From assembly GCA_964624235.1 (NCBI GenBank), contig CAZUXY010000061.1, positions 1 to 24,641 of the forward strand: a stretch of 24,641 bases of DNA, given 5' to 3'. Of this stretch, positions 15,196 to 22,095 are shown one piece after another. Each line of letters starts with the position of its first letter. Within the stretch, counting starts at the first letter, position 1. Origin of the DNA: CAZUXY01 sp964624235. Lineage in GTDB: Bacteria > Spirochaetota > UBA4802 > UBA5368. Below the pieces are notes generated by a model that worked only from the letters and a program-made list of their open reading frames with translations, ran no database searches and was not told the DNA's origin. Made by a program: the position numbers and the translations under genes.

Positions 15196-16242
15196 TTATT
15201 CCTGTATAAAACTCTTGAGTTTCTGGCTGCGGGAGGGGTGCCTCAGCCTGCGAATGGCCTTTTTCTCGATCTGCCGTATCCTTTCCTTCGACAGGTGGAA
15301 CTGCTCCCCGATCTGCTGCAGCGACATGGGCTTGAAACCGTCCAGTCCGAAACGCATCTTCAGAATTTCCCGTTCAGAAGCCGTAAGGGTGTTGAGCACG
15401 GCGTCGAGGGCGTCTTTCAGCGAATCCTCCAGAACCTTGTGGTCGGGGGCTTCCATGCGGTGATCTTCCATCATGCTAAGGATGGTGGTGTCTTCGGAGT
15501 CGCCGTAGGTCGCGTCCAGGGATATGTAATCCTGCGAGATGTTTCTCAGGTGGTTGATCTCCTCGTCATCCATGTCGAGTTCTTCGGCAATCTCTCCCGG
15601 CAGAGGTTCCCTGCCCAGCTTGTTCTCGAGCTTTTTCTGCACTTTCTCGATTTTCTGCATATCCGCAGTACGGTTCAGTGGAAGGCGGATCAGGGAGGTT
15701 TTCTGGGAAATGGCGAGAATAATGGCCTGCCGTACCCACCATACCGCATACGAAATGAAGTGGTACCCGCGGTCGGGATCGAACTTATCGGCCGCCTTGA
15801 TCAGCCCCATGTTACCCTCGTTGATAAGATCCAGGAGCGATATGCCGCTTGTCTGGTACTTCTTGGCGATGGAAACAACGAAGCGCAGGTTTGCCTTTAT
15901 CAGCTCTTCCTTGGCCTTCTCGTCGCCGGCGCGGGTGGCCCTGGCGAGACGGTCTTCTTCCTCCCTGCTGAGCAGGGGAATCTTGTTTATCTGCTCGAGA
16001 TACCACGATATGGACGAGTCATTGAAATTATCCGTTCCACGTCGTGAAGAAGAGGCTCCCCTGCCTCCCGCGGGTTTTTCTTCGTTTTCGTCCTCCGTCT
16101 GAAAATCCTCTTCTTCGAGCAGGGCATCGGGATCCGACAGGAGTTTCTCATCCTGAACATCCAGATCGAGAAAATCGTCGTCTGCCCCGGTCTTTTCGAC
16201 ATGACGGGTTTTTTTAACCGGTTTTTTCTTCGTTTTTGCCAT
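15196..16242 (-). CDS. rpoD: Sigma-70 factor, RpoD/SigA-like
   Basis: 348 residues from the ATG at 16242; the frame continues to a GTG at 16299, but that adds residues with no sigma similarity. The order is: a lysine-rich start and a long acidic low-complexity N-terminus (about 1-70) instead of a folded region 1.1; region 1.2 (SISWYLEQINKIPLLSREEE); region 2 with ANLRFVVSIAKKY, GLIKAADKFDPDRGYHF and SYAVWWVRQAI; region 2.4 LIRLPLN; region 3; and region 4 with TASEREILKMRFGL and the helix-turn-helix MSLQQIGEQFHLSKERIRQIE. The RLRHPSR ending is typical of primary sigma factors. It lacks the large insert between 1.2 and 2 of many RpoD proteins, so it may be a short housekeeping sigma or a group 2 relative. 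The next gene starts 3 bases after its stop. Confidence 0.85.
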   Translation of the reverse strand: MAKTKKKPVKKTRHVEKTGADDDFLDLDVQDEKLLSDPDALLEEEDFQTEDENEEKPAGGRGASSSRRGTDNFNDSSISWYLEQINKIPLLSREEEDRLARATRAGDEKAKEELIKANLRFVVSIAKKYQTSGISLLDLINEGNMGLIKAADKFDPDRGYHFISYAVWWVRQAIILAISQKTSLIRLPLNRTADMQKIEKVQKKLENKLGREPLPGEIAEELDMDDEEINHLRNISQDYISLDATYGDSEDTTILSMMEDHRMEAPDHKVLEDSLKDALDAVLNTLTASEREILKMRFGLDGFKPMSLQQIGEQFHLSKERIRQIEKKAIRRLRHPSRSQKLKSFIQE

Positions 16243-16549
16243 ATAAACCTGAATCCGGGGTGTTATATGAAATCGCTGACGTAGGCACTTTACCTTCACG
16301 CCCCGGTTGTTTCCGCGTTCAGCACCGCATCTGAACTTCTCTGGGTCCCGACGGTGCGATGATACGTAATTTCAGAGTGAGATACGGTGCGTTTTTTGTC
16401 AATAAAATCAACGATGCGACATCGGATTGTGCAATCCGGGGAAAGAAATTCACAGGCGCGGTGCCGTAAACCATGATTTTCGTGATGAAGCGCGTCTTTA
16501 AGCGTAAAAAACAGTCAATTCAGATCTGGAACAGGGAAAACCGCAAGAT
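16243..16549. other. Intergenic region upstream of the sigma factor gene
   Basis: 307 bases without a gene. On the minus strand TTGACAAAAAACGC begins at 16402; the best -10 at 17 bases is CACTCT (about 16379-16374), which is weak. This is the probable promoter area for the sigma factor and propeller gene pair. No terminator with a T-run was found after the lipoprotein gene. Confidence 0.35.
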
Positions 16550-17368
16550 TTATTCATGCACTACCGTATCGACCAGATGATCAATCAGGACCTTCTGGTC
16601 TCGTGCGTAAGAAGGGCGTTGGATGATTACCGCTATGTTTTCATCGTGGAAAAATTTAATATACTCGTCTTTTTTCAAGGATACCGCACCCGCGCTTTTA
16701 TCAACCGCCCCTTCCGGCGTAATCCCATCCATCGTCAGAACGATCGACCTTTTTTGGGTAAACCGGCGCCGGTCTTTGTCAGGAACCATAAGGACAAAGT
16801 CGATTTTATTCAGCTTTGCGCCTTTATAGCGGAACAACAGTTCCTTTTTGAATACACCGGCCTCTATAATGACTTTTGTAATCCTGCCGTTGCCGTAGTG
16901 ATAGCGTGTGACCAGCAGAGGTGTTTTATACCTGGCGATGGTGTAGGAACTTTTGTGTGATGTTTCGGTTCTGTACAATCTTCCGGTTACATCATAGAAA
17001 AAGGATTCCACCCACGCGTCTTTTGTTCCCTGGCTGCCGGGAGTATTTTCCTCGGTATGGGATTGAATGCGCAGTTTGCCCTGTGTATCGTAATAAAACC
17101 GTTTACGAAGGGTGAAATTGTCAGACGGGGGAAGCTGCTTCGATAAAGAGATCAGCCGGGCGGCGGTATCATATTCCAGGAGTATTTTTTCTTTCACCCT
17201 GTCCTTTGAGATCACTCTGATCTCGGTGAGTTTCCCCGTTTTGGAATAGGTTTTATCGATTTTCGTGGAAGCGCAGCCGCACAGAATCCCCGTCATGAGT
17301 ACCAGGGTGCAAGGTACCGCCCCTGCTGAACCGATTAACGCCCAGCTTGTAACTCTCTTTTCGCCCAT
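16550..17368 (-). CDS. Putative lipoprotein, function unknown
   Basis: 272 residues. The N-terminus is a lipoprotein signal: basic MGEKR, a hydrophobic stretch, then the lipobox L-C-G-C with Cys32 as the expected lipidated residue. The mature part has repeated units of the type YDTQGKLRIQS, YDVTGRLYRTE and YHYGNGRITKV, which resemble the RHS/YD-repeat pattern of extended beta strands, although they are short and few. No enzyme motif is seen. The protein probably sits in the periplasm or outer membrane. The ATG at 17368 has no strong ribosome site. It is on the same strand as the sigma factor gene but 307 bases upstream of it, so it is likely a separate unit. Confidence 0.75.
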   Translation of the reverse strand: MGEKRVTSWALIGSAGAVPCTLVLMTGILCGCASTKIDKTYSKTGKLTEIRVISKDRVKEKILLEYDTAARLISLSKQLPPSDNFTLRKRFYYDTQGKLRIQSHTEENTPGSQGTKDAWVESFFYDVTGRLYRTETSHKSSYTIARYKTPLLVTRYHYGNGRITKVIIEAGVFKKELLFRYKGAKLNKIDFVLMVPDKDRRRFTQKRSIVLTMDGITPEGAVDKSAGAVSLKKDEYIKFFHDENIAVIIQRPSYARDQKVLIDHLVDTVVHE

Positions 17369-17590
17369 GTGGTATTTACTGGTCTGTTGGAATAATCCGC
17401 AATAACGCCGCTTTGACTAAGATGCGGTTTGTCCATTGATAATCAGGATCGAAGATTAAAAATTGCTTTTTGTCAATGAGATTTTTCAGACCGTTATAAA
17501 AACGAGTTCACGAACGCCGGCATTATACTCATAATTTGAATTAATCCTGTGCAATGCCGGTATACCCCGGTATGATAACGGGAAAGCCTG

Positions 17591-17618
17591 TTGACAGAAT
17601 GAGAAATCCCCATACCCT
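17591..17618 (+). promoter_or_regulatory. Candidate promoter for the CPBP/purU/ABC-F genes
   Basis: TTGACA (17591-17596) and TACCCT (17613-17618) with a 16-base spacer. The -35 is perfect; the -10 keeps only the T-A-n-n-n-T positions. A perfect inverted repeat overlaps the -10, which would suit a repressed promoter. The leader to 17893 would be about 265 bases. Confidence 0.35.
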
Positions 17619-17638
17619 GAACAGGTTCCCGGGTATGG
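17610..17638. repeat. Inverted repeat CCATACCC-N13-GGGTATGG
   Basis: Perfect 8-base arms at 17610-17617 and 17631-17638, with a smaller GAAC-AG-GTTC inverted repeat in the loop. No T-run follows, so it is not a standard terminator. It overlaps the -10 of a candidate promoter. A related palindrome, ATACCCCGGTAT, lies about 45 bases upstream, suggesting repeated binding sites of one regulator. Confidence 0.45.
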
Positions 17639-17892
17639 TGAGACCTGAACGGTGGAGTACTTAATTGCATCAGCGCCGTAAAGTGAACCCGGACTTCCGT
17701 ACGGCATGGGGGGCGGTATAGTAACAAAACCGTCGACCGAAGCGTAAAGTTAATGAAAGGTCCAAGTCGGGACCATGACAACACGATAAAGGACGGTTCG
17801 ATTGCATCAATTGAATCCAGGCTTTTGTCCCGTGCCGTTGACCGGAAACCAGAGAGGTGCCGTATGAATGCGAGTCTACCGGCGGTGCGGGT

Positions 17893-18750
17893 ATGTCGCT
17901 GAAAAGCCGGCGTGGACTTTGGGGCCCGCTCAGGGCCGCCTATGTGTATTCGGTGATGCCCTCACGCATAAAAACGGCCATAATGAACAGTCTCGGGACG
18001 GGAGAGATCGCGCGACTGAACAGGGGAATGGCCGAGATCCCTTCCCTGAACACCTCCCGGAAATCACGTATCCTGCGAGACTTCATACGTACCTTGAAGG
18101 AAGCTGAACGCCGCAAAAGACTCTCTGTTGAAAGGGGGTTGACCGCTTCTCTGGTCGTCACGGCGGCGCTGGTTCTGTTCTCACTTCTGTGGGGGCTTTC
18201 ACGCTTCGGGACTGTCGGGCGGGGCCTTGAATTCACGGAATCATTAATCCTTCACGGCGGTCTGCACTGGATGCTTTTGCCGCTCTTATGGGGATACCTC
18301 GCGTCCCGGTCGACTCGATCGGCCGGCGGGCTTTCCGGTATGTTTTTTCCTATTCGAAGGAATGTGGTGCCCGATCTGTTCATCGCGGCAGCGGGCGGTT
18401 TTACCGTTGCCCTGTTGCTGGCGGGGTTCCCGGGGGCAGGACCCGCGGGCATGGAACCGCCTGTCAGGATATTTTATATACTGGCCGCGGTAACGGCGGG
18501 GCCCCTGCTGGAGGAACTTTTCTTCAGGTATCATCTTTTCCTGGTGTACGGGGAACGGTACGGTTATGGTGTGTGTGGACTGGTTTCATCGGTGCTGTTC
18601 GCGCTGGTACATGTTCCCGGGTCCTTTCTCCTTTTCGGCGCGTATTTCGGCGCCGGGGTGCTGCTGTGTGTATTAATCCATATACGAAAAAACACTGCCG
18701 TACCCTTTATCGCTCATGCCCTGGCCAACGTACTGCTTTTAATGATATAA
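17893..18750 (+). CDS. CPBP-family intramembrane metalloprotease
   Basis: 285 residues from the ATG at 17893. The CPBP (CAAX protease and bacteriocin-processing) family motifs are present: EELFFR with Glu207, Glu208 and Arg212 (motif 1), FALVH with His240 (motif 2), and HALAN with His275 and Asn279 (motif 3). These would bind the metal and catalyse intramembrane cleavage. Residues 1-80 form a basic, probably cytoplasmic N-terminal extension, followed by six to seven membrane helices. The substrate is unknown. Start choice is uncertain: a GTG at 17857 is in frame, while the best ribosome site (AGAGAGG) belongs to a 12-codon leader at 17864-17902 that overlaps this start. The gene is first of a plus-strand run with purU and an ABC-F gene. 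Confidence 0.85.
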   Translation: MSLKSRRGLWGPLRAAYVYSVMPSRIKTAIMNSLGTGEIARLNRGMAEIPSLNTSRKSRILRDFIRTLKEAERRKRLSVERGLTASLVVTAALVLFSLLWGLSRFGTVGRGLEFTESLILHGGLHWMLLPLLWGYLASRSTRSAGGLSGMFFPIRRNVVPDLFIAAAGGFTVALLLAGFPGAGPAGMEPPVRIFYILAAVTAGPLLEELFFRYHLFLVYGERYGYGVCGLVSSVLFALVHVPGSFLLFGAYFGAGVLLCVLIHIRKNTAVPFIAHALANVLLLMI

Positions 18751-18875
18751 AAAGCCGCCGGACGAAAATCAAACGTTACCTTCAGGATGTGTGGAAAAGA
18801 AAGGTTCCCGTTCGAATTTATGTTGACTAAATGCCATCGGTCAAATTTTTGAGTAGTAAAAGAAAAGTGTATGCA

Positions 18876-19712
18876 ATGGAAACTTACCTTTTATTGATTG
18901 ACTGTCCCGACGAGAAGGGCCTGGTCCACAAAATAACCGGCGTGTTATACCGGAACGACCTTAATATCATCAGTAACCATGAGTTCGTTGATCGGGATAC
19001 CGGGCATTTTTTCATGCGCACCGAGTTCTCGGGGGGGGTTACTGAAAAAAAGGTCATCAGCGAACTCAGGACTCTGCTCCCGGAAGAAGTCCGGATCGGG
19101 CTGAACGCGCGTGTAAAAAAGAACATTGTGGTCATGGTGTCCAGCGAACACCATTGCCTGGGGGACCTGCTGCTTCGGCATGAATACCACCGTATCAACG
19201 CCGTCATAACCGCGGTGGTGAGCAACCATGACCATTTACGGCCCCTGGTGGAGAAATTCAATATACCTTATTATTATGTGAGCCACGAAGGTAAAGGCCG
19301 TCGTGAACACGAGCAGGAGATCCTTGCGATACTGGAGAAGCACCCTCATGAATACATAGTACTCGCCAAATACCTGCGCATATTCACTCCGGATTTTGTC
19401 CGGCGCTTCCCTAACAGGATCATCAACATACACCATTCGTTTCTCCCCGCTTTTATCGGCGCCAATCCCTACAAGCAGGCATACGACCGGGGGGTGAAAA
19501 TAATCGGTGCAACCGCGCATTTCGTCAACAGCAACCTGGATGAAGGTCCCATCATAGCCCAGAACGTGACCACGGTGGACCACAGCCACAGCGTTGATGA
19601 AATGGTCCAGTCGGGAAAGGACATAGAGAAACTGGTCCTGGCGAAGGCATTGAAGCTCGCCTTCGAGGACCGTATATTCGTAAACGGCAATAAAACAATC
19701 ATATTCGATTAA
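18876..19712 (+). CDS. purU: Formyltetrahydrofolate deformylase PurU
   Basis: 278 residues. It hydrolyses 10-formyltetrahydrofolate to tetrahydrofolate and formate, balancing one-carbon pools and feeding formate to purine synthesis. The N-terminal ACT domain (1-80) starts YLLLIDCPDEKGLVHKITG, and the C-terminal formyltransferase fold (84-278) has VSSEHHCLGDLL, NIHHSFLPAFIGANPY (184-199) and AHFVNSNLDEGPIIAQ (214-229). Asn184, His186 and Asp222 are the expected catalytic triad. The length matches the family. I choose the ATG at 18876 because relatives start there; the frame opens at 18831 with residues that do not look conserved. The ribosome site is weak. The gap to the protease gene is 125 bases and to the ABC-F gene 75 bases. 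Confidence 0.93.
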   Translation: METYLLLIDCPDEKGLVHKITGVLYRNDLNIISNHEFVDRDTGHFFMRTEFSGGVTEKKVISELRTLLPEEVRIGLNARVKKNIVVMVSSEHHCLGDLLLRHEYHRINAVITAVVSNHDHLRPLVEKFNIPYYYVSHEGKGRREHEQEILAILEKHPHEYIVLAKYLRIFTPDFVRRFPNRIINIHHSFLPAFIGANPYKQAYDRGVKIIGATAHFVNSNLDEGPIIAQNVTTVDHSHSVDEMVQSGKDIEKLVLAKALKLAFEDRIFVNGNKTIIFD

Positions 19713-19713
19713 C

Positions 19714-19762
19714 GCACGGCATATTCAACGTCTGGATATAACGGCCCGAAAATACGCCGTGC
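19714..19762. repeat. Long hairpin between purU and the ABC-F gene
   Basis: GCACGGC (19714-19720) pairs with GCCGTGC (19756-19762), and the flanking ATATTC/GAAAATA bases could extend the stem imperfectly; the loop is about 35 bases. There is no T-run, so any terminator role is doubtful. It may be a processing or attenuation structure. Confidence 0.3.
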
Positions 19763-19787
19763 CGTAACCCGGTACTATCAGAAGCCC

Positions 19788-21632
19788 ATGATCACTATCG
19801 AAAATCTCACAAAGACCTATGGCCGGCGCGTACTCTTCGACAACACCGGGTTTGCCCTCAACCGCGGAGAAAGGGTGGGCCTGGTGGGCCGAAACGGCCA
19901 TGGGAAAACCACCCTTTTCCGCATGATCCTGGGAGAGGACTACCCGGATTCAGGGAGGATACTGCTTCCCAGGAATTACCGTACGGGGCATGTATCCCAG
20001 AACCTGGTGTTTTCAGCGCCCACGGTGGTGGAGGAAGGGTGTACGGGACTGTCCGAAGACCACCGGGAGGAAACATGGCAGGTTGAAAAGATCCTGTCGG
20101 GACTGGGTTTTTCGTCAAGGCAGATGGGGGTGCCTCCGCAGCAGCTTTCGGGTGGTTTCCAGGTCCGTCTGAACCTGACGAAGGTGCTGGTTTCCGATCC
20201 GGACCTGCTGCTCCTGGACGAGCCTACCAACTATCTCGACATTACCTCTATACGATGGCTCACCCGCTTTCTCAATTCGTGGAAGAAAGAGCTCATACTG
20301 ATTACCCATGACCGCGGATTCATGGACAATGTCTGCACCGGCATTATCGGCATCCACCGGTCGCGTATACGCAAGATACAGGGTGATACCGGGAAATATT
20401 ACGATCAGATCGCCCGTGACGAGGAAATCTACGAAAAGACCCGTATCAATGACGAGAAGCGAAGAAAGGAAATCGAGCTCTTTATAACCCGGTTCCGGGC
20501 GAAAGCCCGTCTGGCCAATATGGTGCAGTCGCGGGTCAAGACACTCGAGAAAAAAGGAAAGATGGAACGTCTCGAAAAGATCAATGATCTGGATTTTTCT
20601 TTCAACGAAGCGTCCTTCAACGCAAAATACCTGCTCAACGCCAGGGATATCTGTTTTTCCTACGATGGGGCCGCTCCCTGCCTGATAGACAAATTTTCCC
20701 TCAATATCGGACGGGAAGACCGTATCTGCATCATAGGCCGCAACGGCAGAGGGAAAACCACCCTGCTGAGGCTGCTTGCCGGCGACCTCACTCCCCTGGC
20801 GGGGGAGGTGAGCGGCCATCCGAACTGCCGCCGGGGTTATTTCGTGCAGACCAACATGCACACCCTGCGGAGCACATTTACCGTCGAGGAAGAGGTTCTT
20901 TCAGCGGTCCCATCGGGAGAGCGTCAGACGGCGCGTAACATCTGCGGCGCCATGATGTTCGAGGGCGACGACGCATTGAAGAAAGTAGAGGTACTTTCCG
21001 GCGGCGAGAAGAGCAGGGTGCTCCTGGGGAAGATCCTTGCGGCCCCAGCCAACCTGCTGCTGCTCGATGAGCCCACCAACCATCTGGACCTGGAATCCTG
21101 TGACGCGTTGCTCGAAGCCATTGATTCCTTCGGCGGCGCCGTGATCATGGTTACCCATAACGAGATGTTTCTGCACGCGCTGGCGACCAGGATCGTCGCC
21201 TTTCAGGGGGAGGGTATCACGGTTCATGAAGGCGGCTATGCGGACTTTCTCGAAAGGATCGGGTGGGAAGAAGAGCGTGATGCGGGTTCTGCCGGCGGCG
21301 CAACGGAAAACACCCCTGCCGTTTCAAAGAAGAAGGCAAGAAAAGCCCGATCGGAGATCATCAGCCGCCGTGCTTCGGTGCTTCGCCCGCTTGAGGAAAC
21401 CATCGCCGCGATGGAGGAGGAGATTGCGCGGTGTGACAGTGACATGACCGCGCATAACGAAGAACTTATCGGCGCGTCTCAGCGGGGTGAATCCTCCCGC
21501 ATTACCGAACTTTCGAAGCTCATTCATGGGAAAAGGAATCGGCTCGACTCACTCTATGATGAACTTGAAAAACTCACCACAAGTCTTGAGGAAGAAAAGG
21601 AAAAATTTGAAAAGGAGCTTGGCGAACTATGA
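19788..21632 (+). CDS. ABC-F family ATPase, Uup-like
   Basis: 614 residues, soluble, two intact ABC domains without membrane segments. Domain 1 has Walker A GRNGHGKTT (34-42), signature LSGGF (120-124), Walker B LLLLDEPTNYLD (140-151) and ITHD. Domain 2 has GRNGRGKTT (317-325), LSGGE (403-407), LLLLDEPTNHLD (423-434) and VTHN. Between them is the charged linker (about 205-280, rich in RRKEIE/RAKARLANMVQSR) that reaches the ribosomal P site in ABC-F factors. A C-terminal coiled coil (about 515-614) is of the ABC_tran_CTD type seen in Uup. These proteins act on ribosomes, or in the case of Uup are linked to ribosome and DNA-junction functions; nothing here shows antibiotic resistance. The stop overlaps the next gene by ATGA. 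Confidence 0.9.
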   Translation: MITIENLTKTYGRRVLFDNTGFALNRGERVGLVGRNGHGKTTLFRMILGEDYPDSGRILLPRNYRTGHVSQNLVFSAPTVVEEGCTGLSEDHREETWQVEKILSGLGFSSRQMGVPPQQLSGGFQVRLNLTKVLVSDPDLLLLDEPTNYLDITSIRWLTRFLNSWKKELILITHDRGFMDNVCTGIIGIHRSRIRKIQGDTGKYYDQIARDEEIYEKTRINDEKRRKEIELFITRFRAKARLANMVQSRVKTLEKKGKMERLEKINDLDFSFNEASFNAKYLLNARDICFSYDGAAPCLIDKFSLNIGREDRICIIGRNGRGKTTLLRLLAGDLTPLAGEVSGHPNCRRGYFVQTNMHTLRSTFTVEEEVLSAVPSGERQTARNICGAMMFEGDDALKKVEVLSGGEKSRVLLGKILAAPANLLLLDEPTNHLDLESCDALLEAIDSFGGAVIMVTHNEMFLHALATRIVAFQGEGITVHEGGYADFLERIGWEEERDAGSAGGATENTPAVSKKKARKARSEIISRRASVLRPLEETIAAMEEEIARCDSDMTAHNEELIGASQRGESSRITELSKLIHGKRNRLDSLYDELEKLTTSLEEEKEKFEKELGEL

Positions 21633-22048
21633 GAATCGCGGGTGTCGTATGTTTCACAATACTATCCGCCGGGGCGTTCATGATGCTTTATGCGGAACTG
21701 CCGCCGAAAGTCTATAGCGATTTACGTGACGCGTCCCCGGAACACATCGAGATAACGGTCAGAAAGGTCAGCAGGGGCTTCTGTATCGCCTGTACCCGGC
21801 AAAAGATTCTGGTGCGGGCCGAGGTGGTGAAGGTATTGCGTACTTCCACGGGGCTTAAACCCGGTGATATCATCTGCATCGGATATGAACACCACAGGCC
21901 CCGCAGGGGATGGGTGGGCCCGCGTCCCGTTCCGATACTTGAAGAGGGCGGCACCTGTTACGCGTATTTAAGGAAAGGGAAAAACACGGATTGTTTCGAA
22001 CCTGCCGCGGCGGGGGCCTCTTTTGAAAAACCGTCTCAACGGCATTAA
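21629..22048 (+). CDS. Small exported protein coupled to the ABC-F gene
   Basis: 139 residues with an N-terminal signal peptide (hydrophobic 4-20, probable cleavage after YAE or thereabouts). The mature part has a CIAC pair (52-55) and a segment VRAEVVKVLRTSTGLKPGDIICIGYE that has the look of a small beta-barrel (OB-like) domain, then PVPILEEGGTCYAYLRKG and EPAAAGASFE. I have seen this general pattern in unnamed secreted proteins but cannot assign a function. The four cysteines left after the signal could pair in the periplasm. The ATGA overlap with the ABC-F stop implies coupled translation, which is surprising for an exported protein and a ribosome-associated ATPase. The C-terminus is polar and low in complexity. 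Confidence 0.78.
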   Translation: MRIAGVVCFTILSAGAFMMLYAELPPKVYSDLRDASPEHIEITVRKVSRGFCIACTRQKILVRAEVVKVLRTSTGLKPGDIICIGYEHHRPRRGWVGPRPVPILEEGGTCYAYLRKGKNTDCFEPAAAGASFEKPSQRH

Positions 22049-22095
22049 CCCGCGGCATACCCGTCGAACCTGTCGCGGCACATCGGGACCGGCGA

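Larger units (their letters stand above)
17369..17892. other. Divergent intergenic region between lipoprotein and CPBP protease
   Basis: About 520 bases without a supported gene; two overlapping minus-strand frames (17486-17784) have no protein-like features. It holds a plus-strand promoter candidate with an overlapping inverted repeat (17591-17638), a short palindrome ATACC-CC-GGTAT (17562-17573) and, on the minus strand, a TTGACAAAAA at 17476 that may be part of the lipoprotein promoter, with no good -10. At its end is a 12-codon leader frame with a good ribosome site (17864-17902). Confidence 0.4.

Noticed and set aside
15193..16047. 284-codon plus-strand frame across the sigma factor gene
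   Set aside because: The opposite strand encodes all conserved sigma-70 regions; this frame is a shadow.
17486..17784. Two overlapping minus-strand frames of 73 and 96 codons in the 17.4-17.9 kb gap
   Set aside because: No ribosome site or recognisable composition was found, and both cross the inverted repeat and promoter candidate.
18288..18830. 180-codon frame overlapping the CPBP protease gene
   Set aside because: The CPBP frame has all three catalytic motifs, whereas this frame is arginine- and glycine-rich shadow sequence.
19788..21632. ABC-F protein as an antibiotic resistance factor
   Set aside because: The linker and the C-terminal coiled coil look Uup-like, and nothing around it points to resistance.
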